DNA of 64,000 nt from Methanonatronarchaeum sp. AMET-Sl. GTDB lineage: Archaea > Halobacteriota > Methanonatronarchaeia > Methanonatronarchaeales > Methanonatronarchaeaceae. The position numbers and the translations under genes were made by a program. Shown piece after piece: positions 12,691 to 22,976 of the stretch (its first letter is position 1; every line of letters begins with the position of its first letter). The stretch is from positions 1,474,001-1,538,000 of the forward strand of contig NZ_CP122958.1 of assembly GCF_029854155.1 (NCBI RefSeq), written 5' to 3'. A model generated the notes under the pieces. That model made no database searches. It was not told where the DNA came from and saw nothing but the letters and a program-made list of their open reading frames with translations.

Positions 12691-13242
12691 ATGATGGATG
12701 TTAAAAAACTGCCATTAGCTTCATTTGGATTATCGGTTATTTCGGGTTTGTTTTTGTTTTATGGACAGCTGGTTGTGGGTTTATTTTTTATAGCACTCTG
12801 GGCTTTGCTTGATGTTTTTTATTTAGTTAATTTGAGGAAAAGAAATTTTGTAACTCGTTTTGAGGATTTTTTGAGTACTACTGTTAATACTGGTTCAAGT
12901 TTAGTTTTATTGTTGGGTTTGATATTTGGGGGTTTTGTTACCGGTGAGTTGGGGTTATTAGCTGTTGTTGGTGTTTTCTTAGTTCATTATACTGAGATAC
13001 AGTGTGCGGCGATTGGATTGAATCGCAGTGGAATTGAAAGGCCTTTTAAAATTGGTTTTTTAGTTTTTGTGTTGGTTATGGGTGTTTTAGAGGTTTCTGT
13101 TGGTTTAACCTTTTTTGGTTTTGGATTTGTTTGGTGGGGTGTTTTAGTTATTTCTATTGTTTCGATCTTGATTTCAGTGTTTCTTGCTTTCACTATGTAT
13201 TTTAAACTTTCCGGAAGAAAAATCGAGGATAACTCTCTTTAA
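12691..13242 (+). CDS. Membrane protein resembling CDP-alcohol phosphatidyltransferase, catalytic residues lost
   Basis: A 183-residue protein with about six membrane segments. The arrangement follows the CDP-alcohol phosphatidyltransferase family: WALLDVFYLVNLRKR stands where DG..AR is expected, VTRFEDFLSTTVNTG where the family has G(D/E)FLD..(L/V)D, and the ERPFKIGFLVF segment matches the later family ERP. The family needs four aspartates; here those of the second half read S and N, and the DG..AR motif is broken. So either this is a catalytically dead relative with another role or a diverged membrane protein. By family it would belong in archaeal lipid-headgroup synthesis, but catalysis is doubtful. 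Confidence 0.5.
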   Translation: MMDVKKLPLASFGLSVISGLFLFYGQLVVGLFFIALWALLDVFYLVNLRKRNFVTRFEDFLSTTVNTGSSLVLLLGLIFGGFVTGELGLLAVVGVFLVHYTEIQCAAIGLNRSGIERPFKIGFLVFVLVMGVLEVSVGLTFFGFGFVWWGVLVISIVSILISVFLAFTMYFKLSGRKIEDNSL

Positions 13243-13314
13243 CCCTAAAAACACCTAAATTAAGATTTATAGAAATCAGGTTAGGTTTTTGTGGGGTTTT
13301 AGTGGTTTTTGAGG

Positions 13315-13335
13315 CCCCACAATGTTTTTGTGGGG
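13315..13335. terminator. Hairpin terminator between convergent genes
   Basis: CCCCACAA (13315-13322) pairs with TTGTGGGG (13328-13335) around a five-base loop and is followed by a T-rich tract. It lies between the convergent membrane-protein gene and aif5A and could end transcription from the left. A partly overlapping alternative stem uses GTGGGG at 13291. Confidence 0.6.
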
Positions 13336-13346
13336 TTTTGGGTTTT

Positions 13347-13739
<393 letters not shown>

Positions 13740-13953
13740 GACTTTTTTCCTCGGTTAATAGTTATACCTTTTTATTATCCTACGGTTTAATCAAAGTTTC
13801 ACATTTCTTGTTTTTAATCGTCTTTTGAGTTACAGAAATTCTATTTGTTTTTAGGGGGGTATTAATGATAGTCAGGGTTGTTTTTTATTTTTTTATTTAA
13901 AATATTTGAAGGGAACTCAATCTATATTTTTTTGGTTAGGTGGGGTGGTTGGT

Positions 13954-14706
13954 TTAGGTTTTTGTTATTTTTGCTGCCATTGCGCCTGCTGTGAATCCTG
14001 CGTCGATGTTTACGACGGTTAGTATTGAGCATGATTGTAGCATTGAGAGTAATGCGGCTTCTCCGTTTCCTCCTGCTCCATATCCTGTTGATACGGGTAG
14101 GCCGATTACTGGTATGTCTGTTATTCCGGCTACTACTGGGGGGAGGGATCCGTCTCTTCCTGCGGCTACGATTAGTGCTTGTATGTTTTTTTCACTGTAT
14201 TTTTTTAATACTGGAAGCAATCTATGTATTCCTGCTACTCCAACGTCATATGCTTTATGTGCTTCGCATCCAAGTAATTCAGCGGTTACTCTTGCTTCTT
14301 CTGCGACCTGGATGTCGGCTGTTCCTGCGCATATTACTCCAATTTTACCTTCTTTTGGTTTTTGGTGTTTTCTGGTTTTTAGTACTGCTATTCTTGCTTT
14401 TTCATACCATTCTAGTTCGTATTTTCCTTTTTTTTGTTTTAGTAGTTGTTTTTGTTTTTTGGTGACTCTTGTGCCGATGCTTCTGCCTTTTTTATCTGCC
14501 ATTTTTTTCATAATTTCGATGAATACTTCAGGTTCTTTTCCATCTCCTAGTATTGCTTCAGGTAGACCGATGCGGTCTTCTCTCATTGTGTCTATTCTTG
14601 CTTGACCTTCAAGCTCTTCTAGCTGGAGCAGGGCTATTCTTTCTTTTACTTGTTTTTTGGAGATCTCTTTGTTTTTATATTGGTCTAATAATTTATCGAT
14701 ATCCAT
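13954..14706 (-). CDS. larB: LarB, nickel-pincer cofactor carboxylase
   Basis: A 250-residue LarB (COG1691) protein related to the PurE carboxymutase fold. LarB carboxylates and hydrolyses nicotinic acid adenine dinucleotide in the first step of nickel-pincer nucleotide synthesis. PurE-like segments are visible: GVICAGTADIQVAEEA, ALIVAAGRDGSLPPVVAG, and GLPVSTGYGAGGNGEAALL. The N-terminal 90 residues (IDKLLDQYK, ARIDTMREDRIG, PEAILGDGKEPE) are the usual LarB extension. ATG at 14706 is preferred over a GTG at 14715. larC and larE are not in the window. It lies downstream of nadK, which shares the NAD theme. Confidence 0.9.
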   Translation of the reverse strand: MDIDKLLDQYKNKEISKKQVKERIALLQLEELEGQARIDTMREDRIGLPEAILGDGKEPEVFIEIMKKMADKKGRSIGTRVTKKQKQLLKQKKGKYELEWYEKARIAVLKTRKHQKPKEGKIGVICAGTADIQVAEEARVTAELLGCEAHKAYDVGVAGIHRLLPVLKKYSEKNIQALIVAAGRDGSLPPVVAGITDIPVIGLPVSTGYGAGGNGEAALLSMLQSCSILTVVNIDAGFTAGAMAAKITKT

Positions 14707-14772
14707 ATGGATCACAAAATAATTATTTATTTTTTTCTAGAAACTGGGGGTTTTATGGTGGGGTGGTGTTTT

Positions 14773-15543
14773 TTATTGGTTTATGGTTTTTTGGATTTCT
14801 TGATTTATTTTTCCGTTGGTTGCTATTGTTTTTATTTGTTTTTTAACGTTTTTTGTTGGGAATTTTTTGGATATTGGGTGGAAGGAGCCTCCTGCTCCTT
14901 TGATTATTATTGAACCTGCTGCTATGTCTGTTGAGCCTGCTCCTCTTATGTCTATGAATGCATCTAGTTTTCCAGCTGCTACGTAGCACATTTCTAGGGA
15001 GATACAGCCTAATGTTCTTACTCTATGTACTTGTTCGTTGAGTCTTTCTTTTTCTAGTCTATGGGTTTTTTGGTATCCGTAGTAGCTTATGGATGAATTT
15101 TTTAGTTTTTCGGTATCGGATGTTGTTATTTTTTGGTTATTGTATTTTGTTGTATGGCCGTTTGAGGTGTATGTGTTTCCGTTTTCAAGGTTTTTTACGT
15201 ATCCGTATTTTATTTTTTTGATTTTTTTGTCTGCTATTGCTATTGAGGTTGAGTAGAATGGGATTTTGTTTGTGGCGTTGTATGTTCCGTCTATTGGGTC
15301 TAGTATGACGGTGTATTCTGGTTTTCCGAAGTTGTGTACACCGGTTTCTTCTGTTATTAGTTGTATGTTTTTGTTTGATAGGTAGTTTATTGCTGTTTTT
15401 TCTGCTACTAAATCTATTTTTTTAGTTGGTTTTCCATCTGCACCGATTGAGACTGTTTTTGATGCTTTTTTTGTGCCTATTAGGTGTTTGACGTTTTTTT
15501 CAATTTCCTCTGCGACTTCTTTGCATATTTTTTGGTGTTTCAT
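14773..15543 (-). CDS. suhB: Archaeal inositol-monophosphatase/fructose-1,6-bisphosphatase
   Basis: A 256-residue Mg-dependent phosphatase of the IMPase/FBPase superfamily. Metal-binding motifs are seen: EETG (in LITEETGVH), DPIDGTYN, and the late aspartate in GAGSTDIAAG. Archaeal members act on inositol-1-phosphate and fructose-1,6-bisphosphate, serving both lipid synthesis and gluconeogenesis. It stands in a run with nadK; in some archaea NAD kinase and this phosphatase are fused, so the neighbourhood makes biological sense. The two are separate genes here. Length is normal for the family. Confidence 0.88.
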   Translation of the reverse strand: MKHQKICKEVAEEIEKNVKHLIGTKKASKTVSIGADGKPTKKIDLVAEKTAINYLSNKNIQLITEETGVHNFGKPEYTVILDPIDGTYNATNKIPFYSTSIAIADKKIKKIKYGYVKNLENGNTYTSNGHTTKYNNQKITTSDTEKLKNSSISYYGYQKTHRLEKERLNEQVHRVRTLGCISLEMCYVAAGKLDAFIDIRGAGSTDIAAGSIIIKGAGGSFHPISKKFPTKNVKKQIKTIATNGKINQEIQKTINQ

Positions 15544-15589
15544 TTCAAGAATCCATTTTTTTTGTTTACGTCGGGTTTTGTTTTGGTTT

Positions 15590-16042
15590 TTATGGCCAGA
15601 ATACTGCTGCTGCTATTGCTGCGCCACAGTTTTGGGGTATTGTTTGTTCGGATTTTATGTGGATTTTTTTGATTTTTTTGTTTCTGTCTTTTGCCATTTC
15701 TTTAACCATTTTTATTGTTTTGTTTACTGTGGCTTTCTCTATTGTTGGACTACTGTGTTCACATATTAATCCGATTCCTTCTTCACATTCGGCTACGGCT
15801 ATTGCTGCGCTTATTACTTCAGTTTTTATTGATGTTTCTTTCGCTATTACGCTCGGTACAAATGCTCCTTGAGGTATTTCTGGTTTTTCTACAATTTCAC
15901 AGTTTTCTGGTAGTATTGAACTTACAGTAATTAGGTTTAAGTCGCCTATACCGGCTTTTTGTAGAGCTCGGTCGTAGGCGTTTAACTGGCTGTCGCTTTC
16001 TCCTGTTCCTGAAACTATTGATATTTTGTTTGGTTTGAAATT
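15590..16042 (-). CDS. pdaD: Pyruvoyl-dependent arginine decarboxylase
   Basis: A 150-residue proenzyme. The self-cleavage site is visible as LITVSSILPENC, with the serine pair at residues 42-43; cleavage makes the alpha-chain pyruvoyl group from the second serine. It makes agmatine from arginine, the archaeal route to polyamines and, in many archaea, agmatidine in tRNA-Ile. I use the ATG at 16042, giving MNFKPNKISIVSGTG, rather than 16075, which adds 11 residues without family support. The gene starts 51 bases after ppaC stops. Confidence 0.9.
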   Translation of the reverse strand, partial: NFKPNKISIVSGTGESDSQLNAYDRALQKAGIGDLNLITVSSILPENCEIVEKPEIPQGAFVPSVIAKETSIKTEVISAAIAVAECEEGIGLICEHSSPTIEKATVNKTIKMVKEMAKDRNKKIKKIHIKSEQTIPQNCGAAIAAAVFWP

Positions 16043-16093
16043 CATTTCGATGCAGTTTATTAAAGAAATGTTCAAATGATTTTTATTCTTGTT

Positions 16094-17005
16094 TTAGGCC
16101 ATTGTGTCTTCAAGAGGAGGTATTACTTGTTTTTTTCTTGATAATACTCCCTTTAGGGTTGCTGAATTATTTTTTATCTCCTTTTGGAAGGCTTTTTCGA
16201 AGTTCTGTGTTTCCCCTGTTATTAAGGCTTCTGTATCTTTTTCTAAAAGGTCTGTTACCAACAATATCAGTGTGTTGTAGTTCTCTTGGGTAGTGATTTT
16301 CTTCATTTCCTGCAATAATTGGTTTTTTTGTTCTAGTACTTCGTTAGGTACAACTGTTTCAACTTGACCTACACCTACAAGTTTTTCGCCAAATTCGTAT
16401 TCTTTAAAGTCTCCTAATATGATATCTCTTGGTTCTTTTTCTCCTAGTTTGCTTTTCTCTTTAAGCATTTCTTTTCCATATTCTTCGATATCTACTCCAC
16501 ATATTTCTGATAGTTTTTTAGCTATCTCTGTGTCTTTTTCAGTATTTGTTGGAGATCTATGGACAACTGTATCGCTTAATATCGCGCTTAAAAGTATTCC
16601 AGCGGTTTTTTGTGGTATTTCTTTATTTTTGTTTAGGTAGATGTCGGCAACTATGGTTGCGGTTGATCCAACAGGTTCACAATGGAAGAATATAGGGTTG
16701 CTTGTAACTAAACCTCCAATTCGATGGTGATCTACAACTTCTTTTAATTCCGCTTTTTTTAACCCACCGGCAGCTTGGCTGTATTCGTTGTGGTCTACTA
16801 AAATAACCTTTTTATTAGATAGGTCTTCTATTTCCTGAGGTATATCTACGTTGAATTTATCCAACACAAACTCTGTTTCAGGATTTATTGGTCCACACCT
16901 AACTGGCTTTGCATTATCTCCCTCTATGTTTTTAAGTTCTGCATAAGCTATTGCAGAACATATTGAGTCGGTATCTGGTTTTTTATGTCCGATTACGTAT
17001 TTCAT
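16094..17005 (-). CDS. ppaC: Manganese-dependent inorganic pyrophosphatase (family II)
   Basis: A 303-residue DHH-superfamily pyrophosphatase. The metal and phosphate motifs are seen in order: GHKKPDTDSICSA at the N-terminus, VILVDHNEYSQ, VVDHHRIGG, and SAILSDTVV. The C-terminal DHHA2 domain ends in LKGVLSRKKQVIPPL, with the RKKQ substrate-binding residues. It hydrolyses pyrophosphate made in biosynthesis and by acetyl-CoA synthetase. It lies between nadK and pdaD on the same strand, with 93 bases to nadK. Confidence 0.95.
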   Translation of the reverse strand: MKYVIGHKKPDTDSICSAIAYAELKNIEGDNAKPVRCGPINPETEFVLDKFNVDIPQEIEDLSNKKVILVDHNEYSQAAGGLKKAELKEVVDHHRIGGLVTSNPIFFHCEPVGSTATIVADIYLNKNKEIPQKTAGILLSAILSDTVVHRSPTNTEKDTEIAKKLSEICGVDIEEYGKEMLKEKSKLGEKEPRDIILGDFKEYEFGEKLVGVGQVETVVPNEVLEQKNQLLQEMKKITTQENYNTLILLVTDLLEKDTEALITGETQNFEKAFQKEIKNNSATLKGVLSRKKQVIPPLEDTMA

Positions 17006-17098
17006 GTTATCACTTCATTTTTTAATTTTCAGATAAAAGATATCGTGTTTTTGTGGTTTTAGGTCACAGGGTTTTCTGTGGGTTTTTTAGTGTATTGT

Positions 17099-17935
17099 TC
17101 ACATTAATTTTTCTTTTATTTTTGAGTAGAAGTCCTGTCCTTCAACTTTAACAAATAGAGCTGGGTTTTTTGCCTCTCTGAACTTGATTATATCTCCTTC
17201 TTTAACTTTCTTTGTTTTCTGTCCGTCAACAATGATTTTTGCGTGTTTTCCCTTTCTTATCAACTCTATTTTAATGTTAGATTTCGAGGGAACTACTATT
17301 GATCTAGCTGAAAGTTTGTATGGGGCTATAGGGACAAGTAGGAAACCTTCCACTCGGGGGTCAACGATCGGGCCTCCAGCACTCATTGAGTAAGCAGTTG
17401 ACCCAGTTGGGGTTGCTATTATTATTCCATCGGCTCCAAATCTCTCAACCTCTTGACCATCGACAAGAACTCTTAGCTTAAGCATCTTAGCAGGCTCTGA
17501 AGTTAAGAGTACAACTTCGTTTGTTGCTGGCGGGAGCGGGTCTTCATCATCAATATCTACTTCTAATCTTGTTCTCTTATCAACCTCAAACCCTTTAATG
17601 ATTTTTTCTAGTTCGTTTTGATAGTTATCAACCTCTAAATCTGTTAAAAAACCTACTTCTCCTTTGTTTATTCCTACAATTGGGGTTTGATGGGGTAGTT
17701 CGTGGAATGTTCTAAGTATTGTTCCATCTCCTCCAATAGTTATCACTAGATCACAATCGGTCATCTCTTGTATACGGGTTCCTTCAATCCCTAGTTTCAA
17801 AGCAACCTTTTGATTTATAACAACATCTAAACCTAATTTTTTTAAAAAATCAAATAATCGATCCGCTTCTTCTATTATATCCTTAGAGTCATATCTCGCG
17901 ATTATTCCAACTTTATTAACATCTTTTTTAAACAA
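17099..17935 (-). CDS. nadK: NAD kinase
   Basis: A 278-residue NAD(+) kinase that makes NADP(+). Seen: GGDGTILR, the NE motif in PATNEVVLL, and the substrate loop GIIIATPTGSTAYSMSAGGP. The family length is met. It is the first gene of the minus-strand run nadK-ppaC-pdaD-suhB-larB-aif5A; gaps are under 100 bases except before aif5A (214 bases), so the unit probably breaks there. The start MFKKDVNKVGIIARYD is a normal family start. The stop is TGA. Confidence 0.95.
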   Translation of the reverse strand: MFKKDVNKVGIIARYDSKDIIEEADRLFDFLKKLGLDVVINQKVALKLGIEGTRIQEMTDCDLVITIGGDGTILRTFHELPHQTPIVGINKGEVGFLTDLEVDNYQNELEKIIKGFEVDKRTRLEVDIDDEDPLPPATNEVVLLTSEPAKMLKLRVLVDGQEVERFGADGIIIATPTGSTAYSMSAGGPIVDPRVEGFLLVPIAPYKLSARSIVVPSKSNIKIELIRKGKHAKIIVDGQKTKKVKEGDIIKFREAKNPALFVKVEGQDFYSKIKEKLM

Positions 17936-18975
<1,040 letters not shown>

Positions 18976-19040
18976 TATTGTGTTTTTGGTGTTTGTTGAG
19001 TTTTGTTGTTATTGGGTTTAGTTGAAAAGGAGGCGTTATT

Positions 19041-20339
19041 ATTAATATTCAGAAGCCGAAAGGAACTCGTGATTTAGGTCCAGAGTCTATGGAGGTTAGG
19101 AAAAAGGTTGAAGAAGTTATGAGAGATAGATGTGAGGGTTGGGGGTTTAGGGAGGTTGATACTCCTACGTTTGAGCATCTTGAGCTTTTTACTTTGAAGT
19201 CTGGTGAGGAGATTATTGATGAGATATATGCTTTTCGGGATAAATCGGAGCGTGAACTGGCTTTAAGGCCTGAGGTTACTGCTTCTGTTATGCGTTTTTA
19301 TTCTGATGAGTTAAGGGCTAGGCCAAAGCCTTTGAAGCTTTATTATTTCAGTAATTGTTTTAGGTATGAGCAGCCTCAAAAGGGTAGGTATCGTGAGTTT
19401 TGGCAGTTTGGAACTGAGACTATTGGTGGTGACTGTAGTAAGACTAGTGCGGAAACTATTGCGCTTGCTTGTGAAATCTTAGATTCTTTTGGACTTGAGT
19501 ATGATCTTCATATTGGTTATTTAGGTGTGGCTAGGGGTGTTTTAGAGTCCGAAGGAGTTGTTGGTGAGGATCAAGATAGGTTAATGTCTTTGATTGATAA
19601 GGGTGATGTTGATGCCATTATTGATTTTTTAGATGGTTTATCTGTTTCGAGTGATTGTAGGGGTGTTTTAGTGGAGTTGATTGATTTGGTTGGTGAGGGA
19701 CGAGATACTGTTTCTCAAGCTCTTGATGTTTTGGAGAGTTATGGTTTTGGTGAAGAGGGGGGTTTTGGTCTTGATAACCTTAGTGAAACCCTTAGCTACT
19801 TAGAGAGTTATGGAGATGTTGATTATACTTTAGATCTTGGTATCGCTCGTGGTTTGGAGTATTATACTGGAACTGTTTTTGAGATCTATGTTCCTGGTCT
19901 TGGAGCTCAGAACCAGGTTTGTGGTGGTGGGGAGTATAGCATTCCTCAATTGATGGGTGAGAACCAGTTTTCTACTGGATTTGCTTTTGGGTTTGATAGG
20001 GTTGTTGAGGCTATTAAGCACCAAGAGATTGATCTCGATATAGGTCCTAGGTTGATGGCTTATATTATTCCTGTTTCAGATGAGTTTAGGGATGAAGCGG
20101 TTCAGATTTTGGGTAGGATGCGTGGAAGTTTTCCTGCGGATATTGATTTAACTGGTAGAGGTATTGGTGATCAAATTTCTCATGCAGATTCGATTGGTGT
20201 TCGTTTTGCCGTCATTATTGGTGAACGAGAGGTTGAAAATGGTACTTTGAGTCTTAAAGATATGGAGTCGGGGGATCAGGTTGAATTAGGTATTGATGAG
20301 GCTGTTAATAAGATTATGGAGGAATATGAAAGTCTTTAA
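19041..20339 (+). CDS. hisS: Histidyl-tRNA synthetase, probable AUU start
   Basis: A class-II synthetase of about 432 residues. Seen: the N-terminal QKPKGTRDLGPES, motif 2 FRYEQPQKGRYREFWQ, the histidine-binding LGIARGLEYYTG, and motif 3 region GFAFGFDRVV. The first ATG in frame (19089) falls inside the conserved N-terminus and would delete KGTRD. An in-frame TGA lies at 19024-19026, and between it and 19089 there is no ATG, GTG or TTG suited to start the protein. A strong AAAAGGAGG (19025-19033) sits seven bases before ATT at 19041, which would give (M)NIQKPKG. I therefore place the start on AUU. Confidence 0.85.
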   Translation: MNIQKPKGTRDLGPESMEVRKKVEEVMRDRCEGWGFREVDTPTFEHLELFTLKSGEEIIDEIYAFRDKSERELALRPEVTASVMRFYSDELRARPKPLKLYYFSNCFRYEQPQKGRYREFWQFGTETIGGDCSKTSAETIALACEILDSFGLEYDLHIGYLGVARGVLESEGVVGEDQDRLMSLIDKGDVDAIIDFLDGLSVSSDCRGVLVELIDLVGEGRDTVSQALDVLESYGFGEEGGFGLDNLSETLSYLESYGDVDYTLDLGIARGLEYYTGTVFEIYVPGLGAQNQVCGGGEYSIPQLMGENQFSTGFAFGFDRVVEAIKHQEIDLDIGPRLMAYIIPVSDEFRDEAVQILGRMRGSFPADIDLTGRGIGDQISHADSIGVRFAVIIGEREVENGTLSLKDMESGDQVELGIDEAVNKIMEEYESL

Positions 20340-20351
20340 TTTTTTCTAAAA

Positions 20352-20415
20352 TCCGAAGGCAATAACCCCTCTTTCTTCAAGAAGCAATCTTGTCAGGGTG
20401 AGCGAGTAGGGTGGG
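20352..20415 (+). repeat. Possible solo right end of a haloarchaeal-type IS605 element
   Basis: The segment runs from AACCCCTCTTTCTTCAAGAA through GTGAGCGAGTAGGGTGGGTA to GTTCAC. From memory, GTAGGGTGGGG-TAGTTCAC-like ends close many haloarchaeal IS1341-type elements; I could not check this. No transposase remains next to it. The remainder of 20340-20703 holds nothing else I can name apart from the ribosome-binding site AAGGAG before the next gene. Confidence 0.3.
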
Positions 20416-20703
20416 TAGTTCACAGGTATATTTAGGTTTTTTATGTGTGGTGTGGCTGCGCTGGGGTTTGTTGTTGGGTTGGTTCATAAGGTTAATATAT
20501 ACTGATGGTTATAATATGTTCTTGAGATAAGAATTTGTATGTATCTGTTCCCGATTACTGGATTTCTGTATGGTGTTTGTTTGGTTCTGGTGGTTGGGTT
20601 GGGTTTTGTCTTTGGGTTTTATGTTGAAGCCGTATAATTTATGTAGGTATCTCGATGCTCTATTGTTTTTGTAAGGAACTAAATATTGATAAGGAGTTGT
20701 ATT

Positions 20704-21078
<375 letters not shown>

Positions 21079-21126
21079 AAAAAACAAAAAAAATAAATTA
21101 TTTTTATTTTAGTTCATAATTGGTTC

Positions 21127-21472
21127 TGACATCCTCCTACGGCTAAAGCTGTGGGGTTCCCCCACTGGGGGTTGAACTCACGGATACGGAGAGGTTCGCA
21201 GGTTCGTCGTCACGTTGGACGATGACTTGCGTTTTGGGCTGTGCCAGTACAGCCCCCGCCTTGGACAGCGGTTTCGAGAACTTGCCCAAGGCTCGTTTGC
21301 CAATATTCAGCGCACCGTTCTTGTCGGCGTTGTCAGTATATAGAGACTGCTCACCTAAAGATGTTACGCAAGCATCCAACCCCAACCGTGGCTATGAATG
21401 TGGAGAGATTCCCAGTTGTCGGCTTCATCCCACCCCTGAAGGGGTGGGCTTTCGCCTCGCTACCGCTGGTAA
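21127..21472 (-). mobile_element. IS605/IS1341-type relic A: TnpB 3' end with both terminal hairpins
   Basis: A miniature element read on the minus strand. Its right end (21127-21165) is the hairpin with CCTACGGCTAAAGC/GTGGGG ending TGTCA; its left part (21429-21448) is a perfect 8-bp stem CCCACCCC/GGGGTGGG with a TGAA loop, beyond which lies a GGTAAT flank. Between them are only the last 80-90 codons of a TnpB. The 293 bases 21127-21419 differ from relic B (44656-44948) at only four positions by my count, all T here and C there. No TnpA or TnpB catalytic N-terminal part is present, so it cannot move or cut by itself. The 3' part of tnpB with the right end is where such elements make their guide (omega) RNA. 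Confidence 0.8.
21143..21385 (-). pseudogene. tnpB: TnpB C-terminal fragment (copy A)
   Basis: An 80-codon open frame holding the end of an IS605-family TnpB. The RuvC-III-like motif is visible as NADKNGALNIGKRALGKF. The preceding zinc-finger cysteines and the RuvC-I and II parts are missing, so it is a remnant. Its stop is TAG. It survives intact in both relics, probably because the same DNA encodes the structured right end. Confidence 0.75.
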
Positions 21473-21699
21473 TATTTTTATTTTGTTTTTTCTTGTTATT
21501 TTTTTGTTTTTTGGTTTTATTTTTTGATTCATGTAGGTTGTTGGGTTTATGACCTCCTTAATTCGTTAATTGGTTTTGTTGGTTGATTGCTACTTGAGTG
21601 AGGGGTCGTGCCTTTGGATTTTATGTGAAAAGTTTTTTTTGTTTTTATTTTTTGGTAAAAAGATTTAAGTATTATTTTTATTAATTTCTGTAGTAAATA

Positions 21700-21726
21700 G
21701 TATTACTAATATTGTATTAGTAATAC
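21700..21726. promoter_or_regulatory. Perfect 27-bp palindrome, NikR-like operator
   Basis: Half-sites GTATTACTAATA and TATTAGTAATAC form a perfect 12-bp inverted repeat around TTG. The outer GTATTAC-N13-GTAATAC has the layout known for nickel regulator NikR operators in Geobacter-type bacteria (GTGTTAC-N13/14-GTAACAC). It sits 60 bases before the substrate-binding protein gene and about 30 bases after a TATA-like TTTAAGTATT, so binding would block transcription. The regulator gene is not in the window. Confidence 0.65.
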
Positions 21727-21785
21727 GTTTTGGTTTTTGTATAAAAAATAGGGTAGAACTTACCTGAAATTAAATTTGTGATATC

Positions 21786-22871
21786 ATGACTAGAATCTCG
21801 CGCAGAAAATTCCTTAAGCTCGCTGGTGGGGTGGCGGCTGTTGTTACAGTTGGTGGTTGTTTGAATCCAGGTTTTGGTAATAGAGATACAGTAACGATTA
21901 CCGATCAGATTGGTAGAGAAGTTGAGGTTCCTGAAGATGTTGAAAAGGTTGTTGCTGTAGGTTCCGGTGCTCTAAGACTCATCTCTTATATGCTGGCAAC
22001 TGATTTGGTTGTTGGGGTTGAAGAATTTGAGATATTGGATGATAAAAAACCGTATATCATGGCTAATCAAGAGCTACAAGACCTCCCCAACATCGGTCCA
22101 CAACACGGAGGTGATGCAGAGAAAATAATTGGTGTTAATCCTGATTTGGTTTTTGCATCTGAGGAATATGATGGTGATACTGATACTCTTGCTAGTAAAA
22201 CTGGAATTCCTGTTATTGAACTTAAATATGGTGAAATAGTTGAAAGGGATCGAGATACTTTCTATGAAGCTCTTGAGATTATAGGTACTGTTTTGGGTAA
22301 AGAAAAAAGAGCCTCTGAGTTTAAGAACTGCCTTGAAAGATATCTCTCTGACTTAAAAAACAGGGTTGGAGATATTGAGGAAGTTCCTCGACTCTATGTG
22401 GGTGGTATCGGTCAACGTGGTATACAGGGATTGACTTCAACTATAACTGGTTATCCTTCACTTGAGTTAATTGGCTTTGAAAATATGGGTGGTAAGTTAA
22501 AGGACTCCGTTACTGGTGAACATGTTTATATTGATAGGGAAGACCTGGTGGAGTATCAACCTGAACTTATCTACATTGATGCAGCTGGTTTGGAAGTAGC
22601 TAAAGAGGATTTGAGTAAAAAAGAGTTTAAGAATTTGCCTGCCGTTAAGAATGGTGAAGTTTACAGTTTGTTGCCTTATAATTATTATAACACTCAATTT
22701 GAAAACGTTTTAATTAATTCATATCTCCTTGGAAAGCACTTAGTACCTGATTCTTTCAAAGATATCGACCTCGAAGAAATTGCTGATGATATATACGTTG
22801 ATTTCTTAGGTGAAGCTATTTTCAGAAATATGCAGGATGAGTTTAGGGGGTTTGAGAAAATTGAGATATAA
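21786..22871 (+). CDS. Tat-exported metal-chelate-binding lipoprotein (ABC importer)
   Basis: A 361-residue periplasmic-binding protein of the FepB/BtuF type. The N-terminus has a twin-arginine motif SRRKFLK followed by a hydrophobic stretch and a lipobox VGGC, so it is exported folded by Tat (a tatA gene lies at 56113) and lipid-anchored. The mature part begins with DQIGREVEVPEDVEKVVAVG and has the PDLVFASEEYDG and PAVKNGEVYSL segments typical of the family. The permease and ATPase follow. Family members carry siderophores, heme, cobalamin or nickel chelates; the NikR-like palindrome upstream favours nickel. Confidence 0.87.
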   Translation: MTRISRRKFLKLAGGVAAVVTVGGCLNPGFGNRDTVTITDQIGREVEVPEDVEKVVAVGSGALRLISYMLATDLVVGVEEFEILDDKKPYIMANQELQDLPNIGPQHGGDAEKIIGVNPDLVFASEEYDGDTDTLASKTGIPVIELKYGEIVERDRDTFYEALEIIGTVLGKEKRASEFKNCLERYLSDLKNRVGDIEEVPRLYVGGIGQRGIQGLTSTITGYPSLELIGFENMGGKLKDSVTGEHVYIDREDLVEYQPELIYIDAAGLEVAKEDLSKKEFKNLPAVKNGEVYSLLPYNYYNTQFENVLINSYLLGKHLVPDSFKDIDLEEIADDIYVDFLGEAIFRNMQDEFRGFEKIEI

Positions 22872-22976
22872 AATAATTTTAATTGATATAAATAAGAGTT
22901 AGGTTCTCTAATTTAATTCTATTAGTATCGATATGTGTGTTTTCGAGAATGCAATATAAAAAAACGGAGCCAATAG

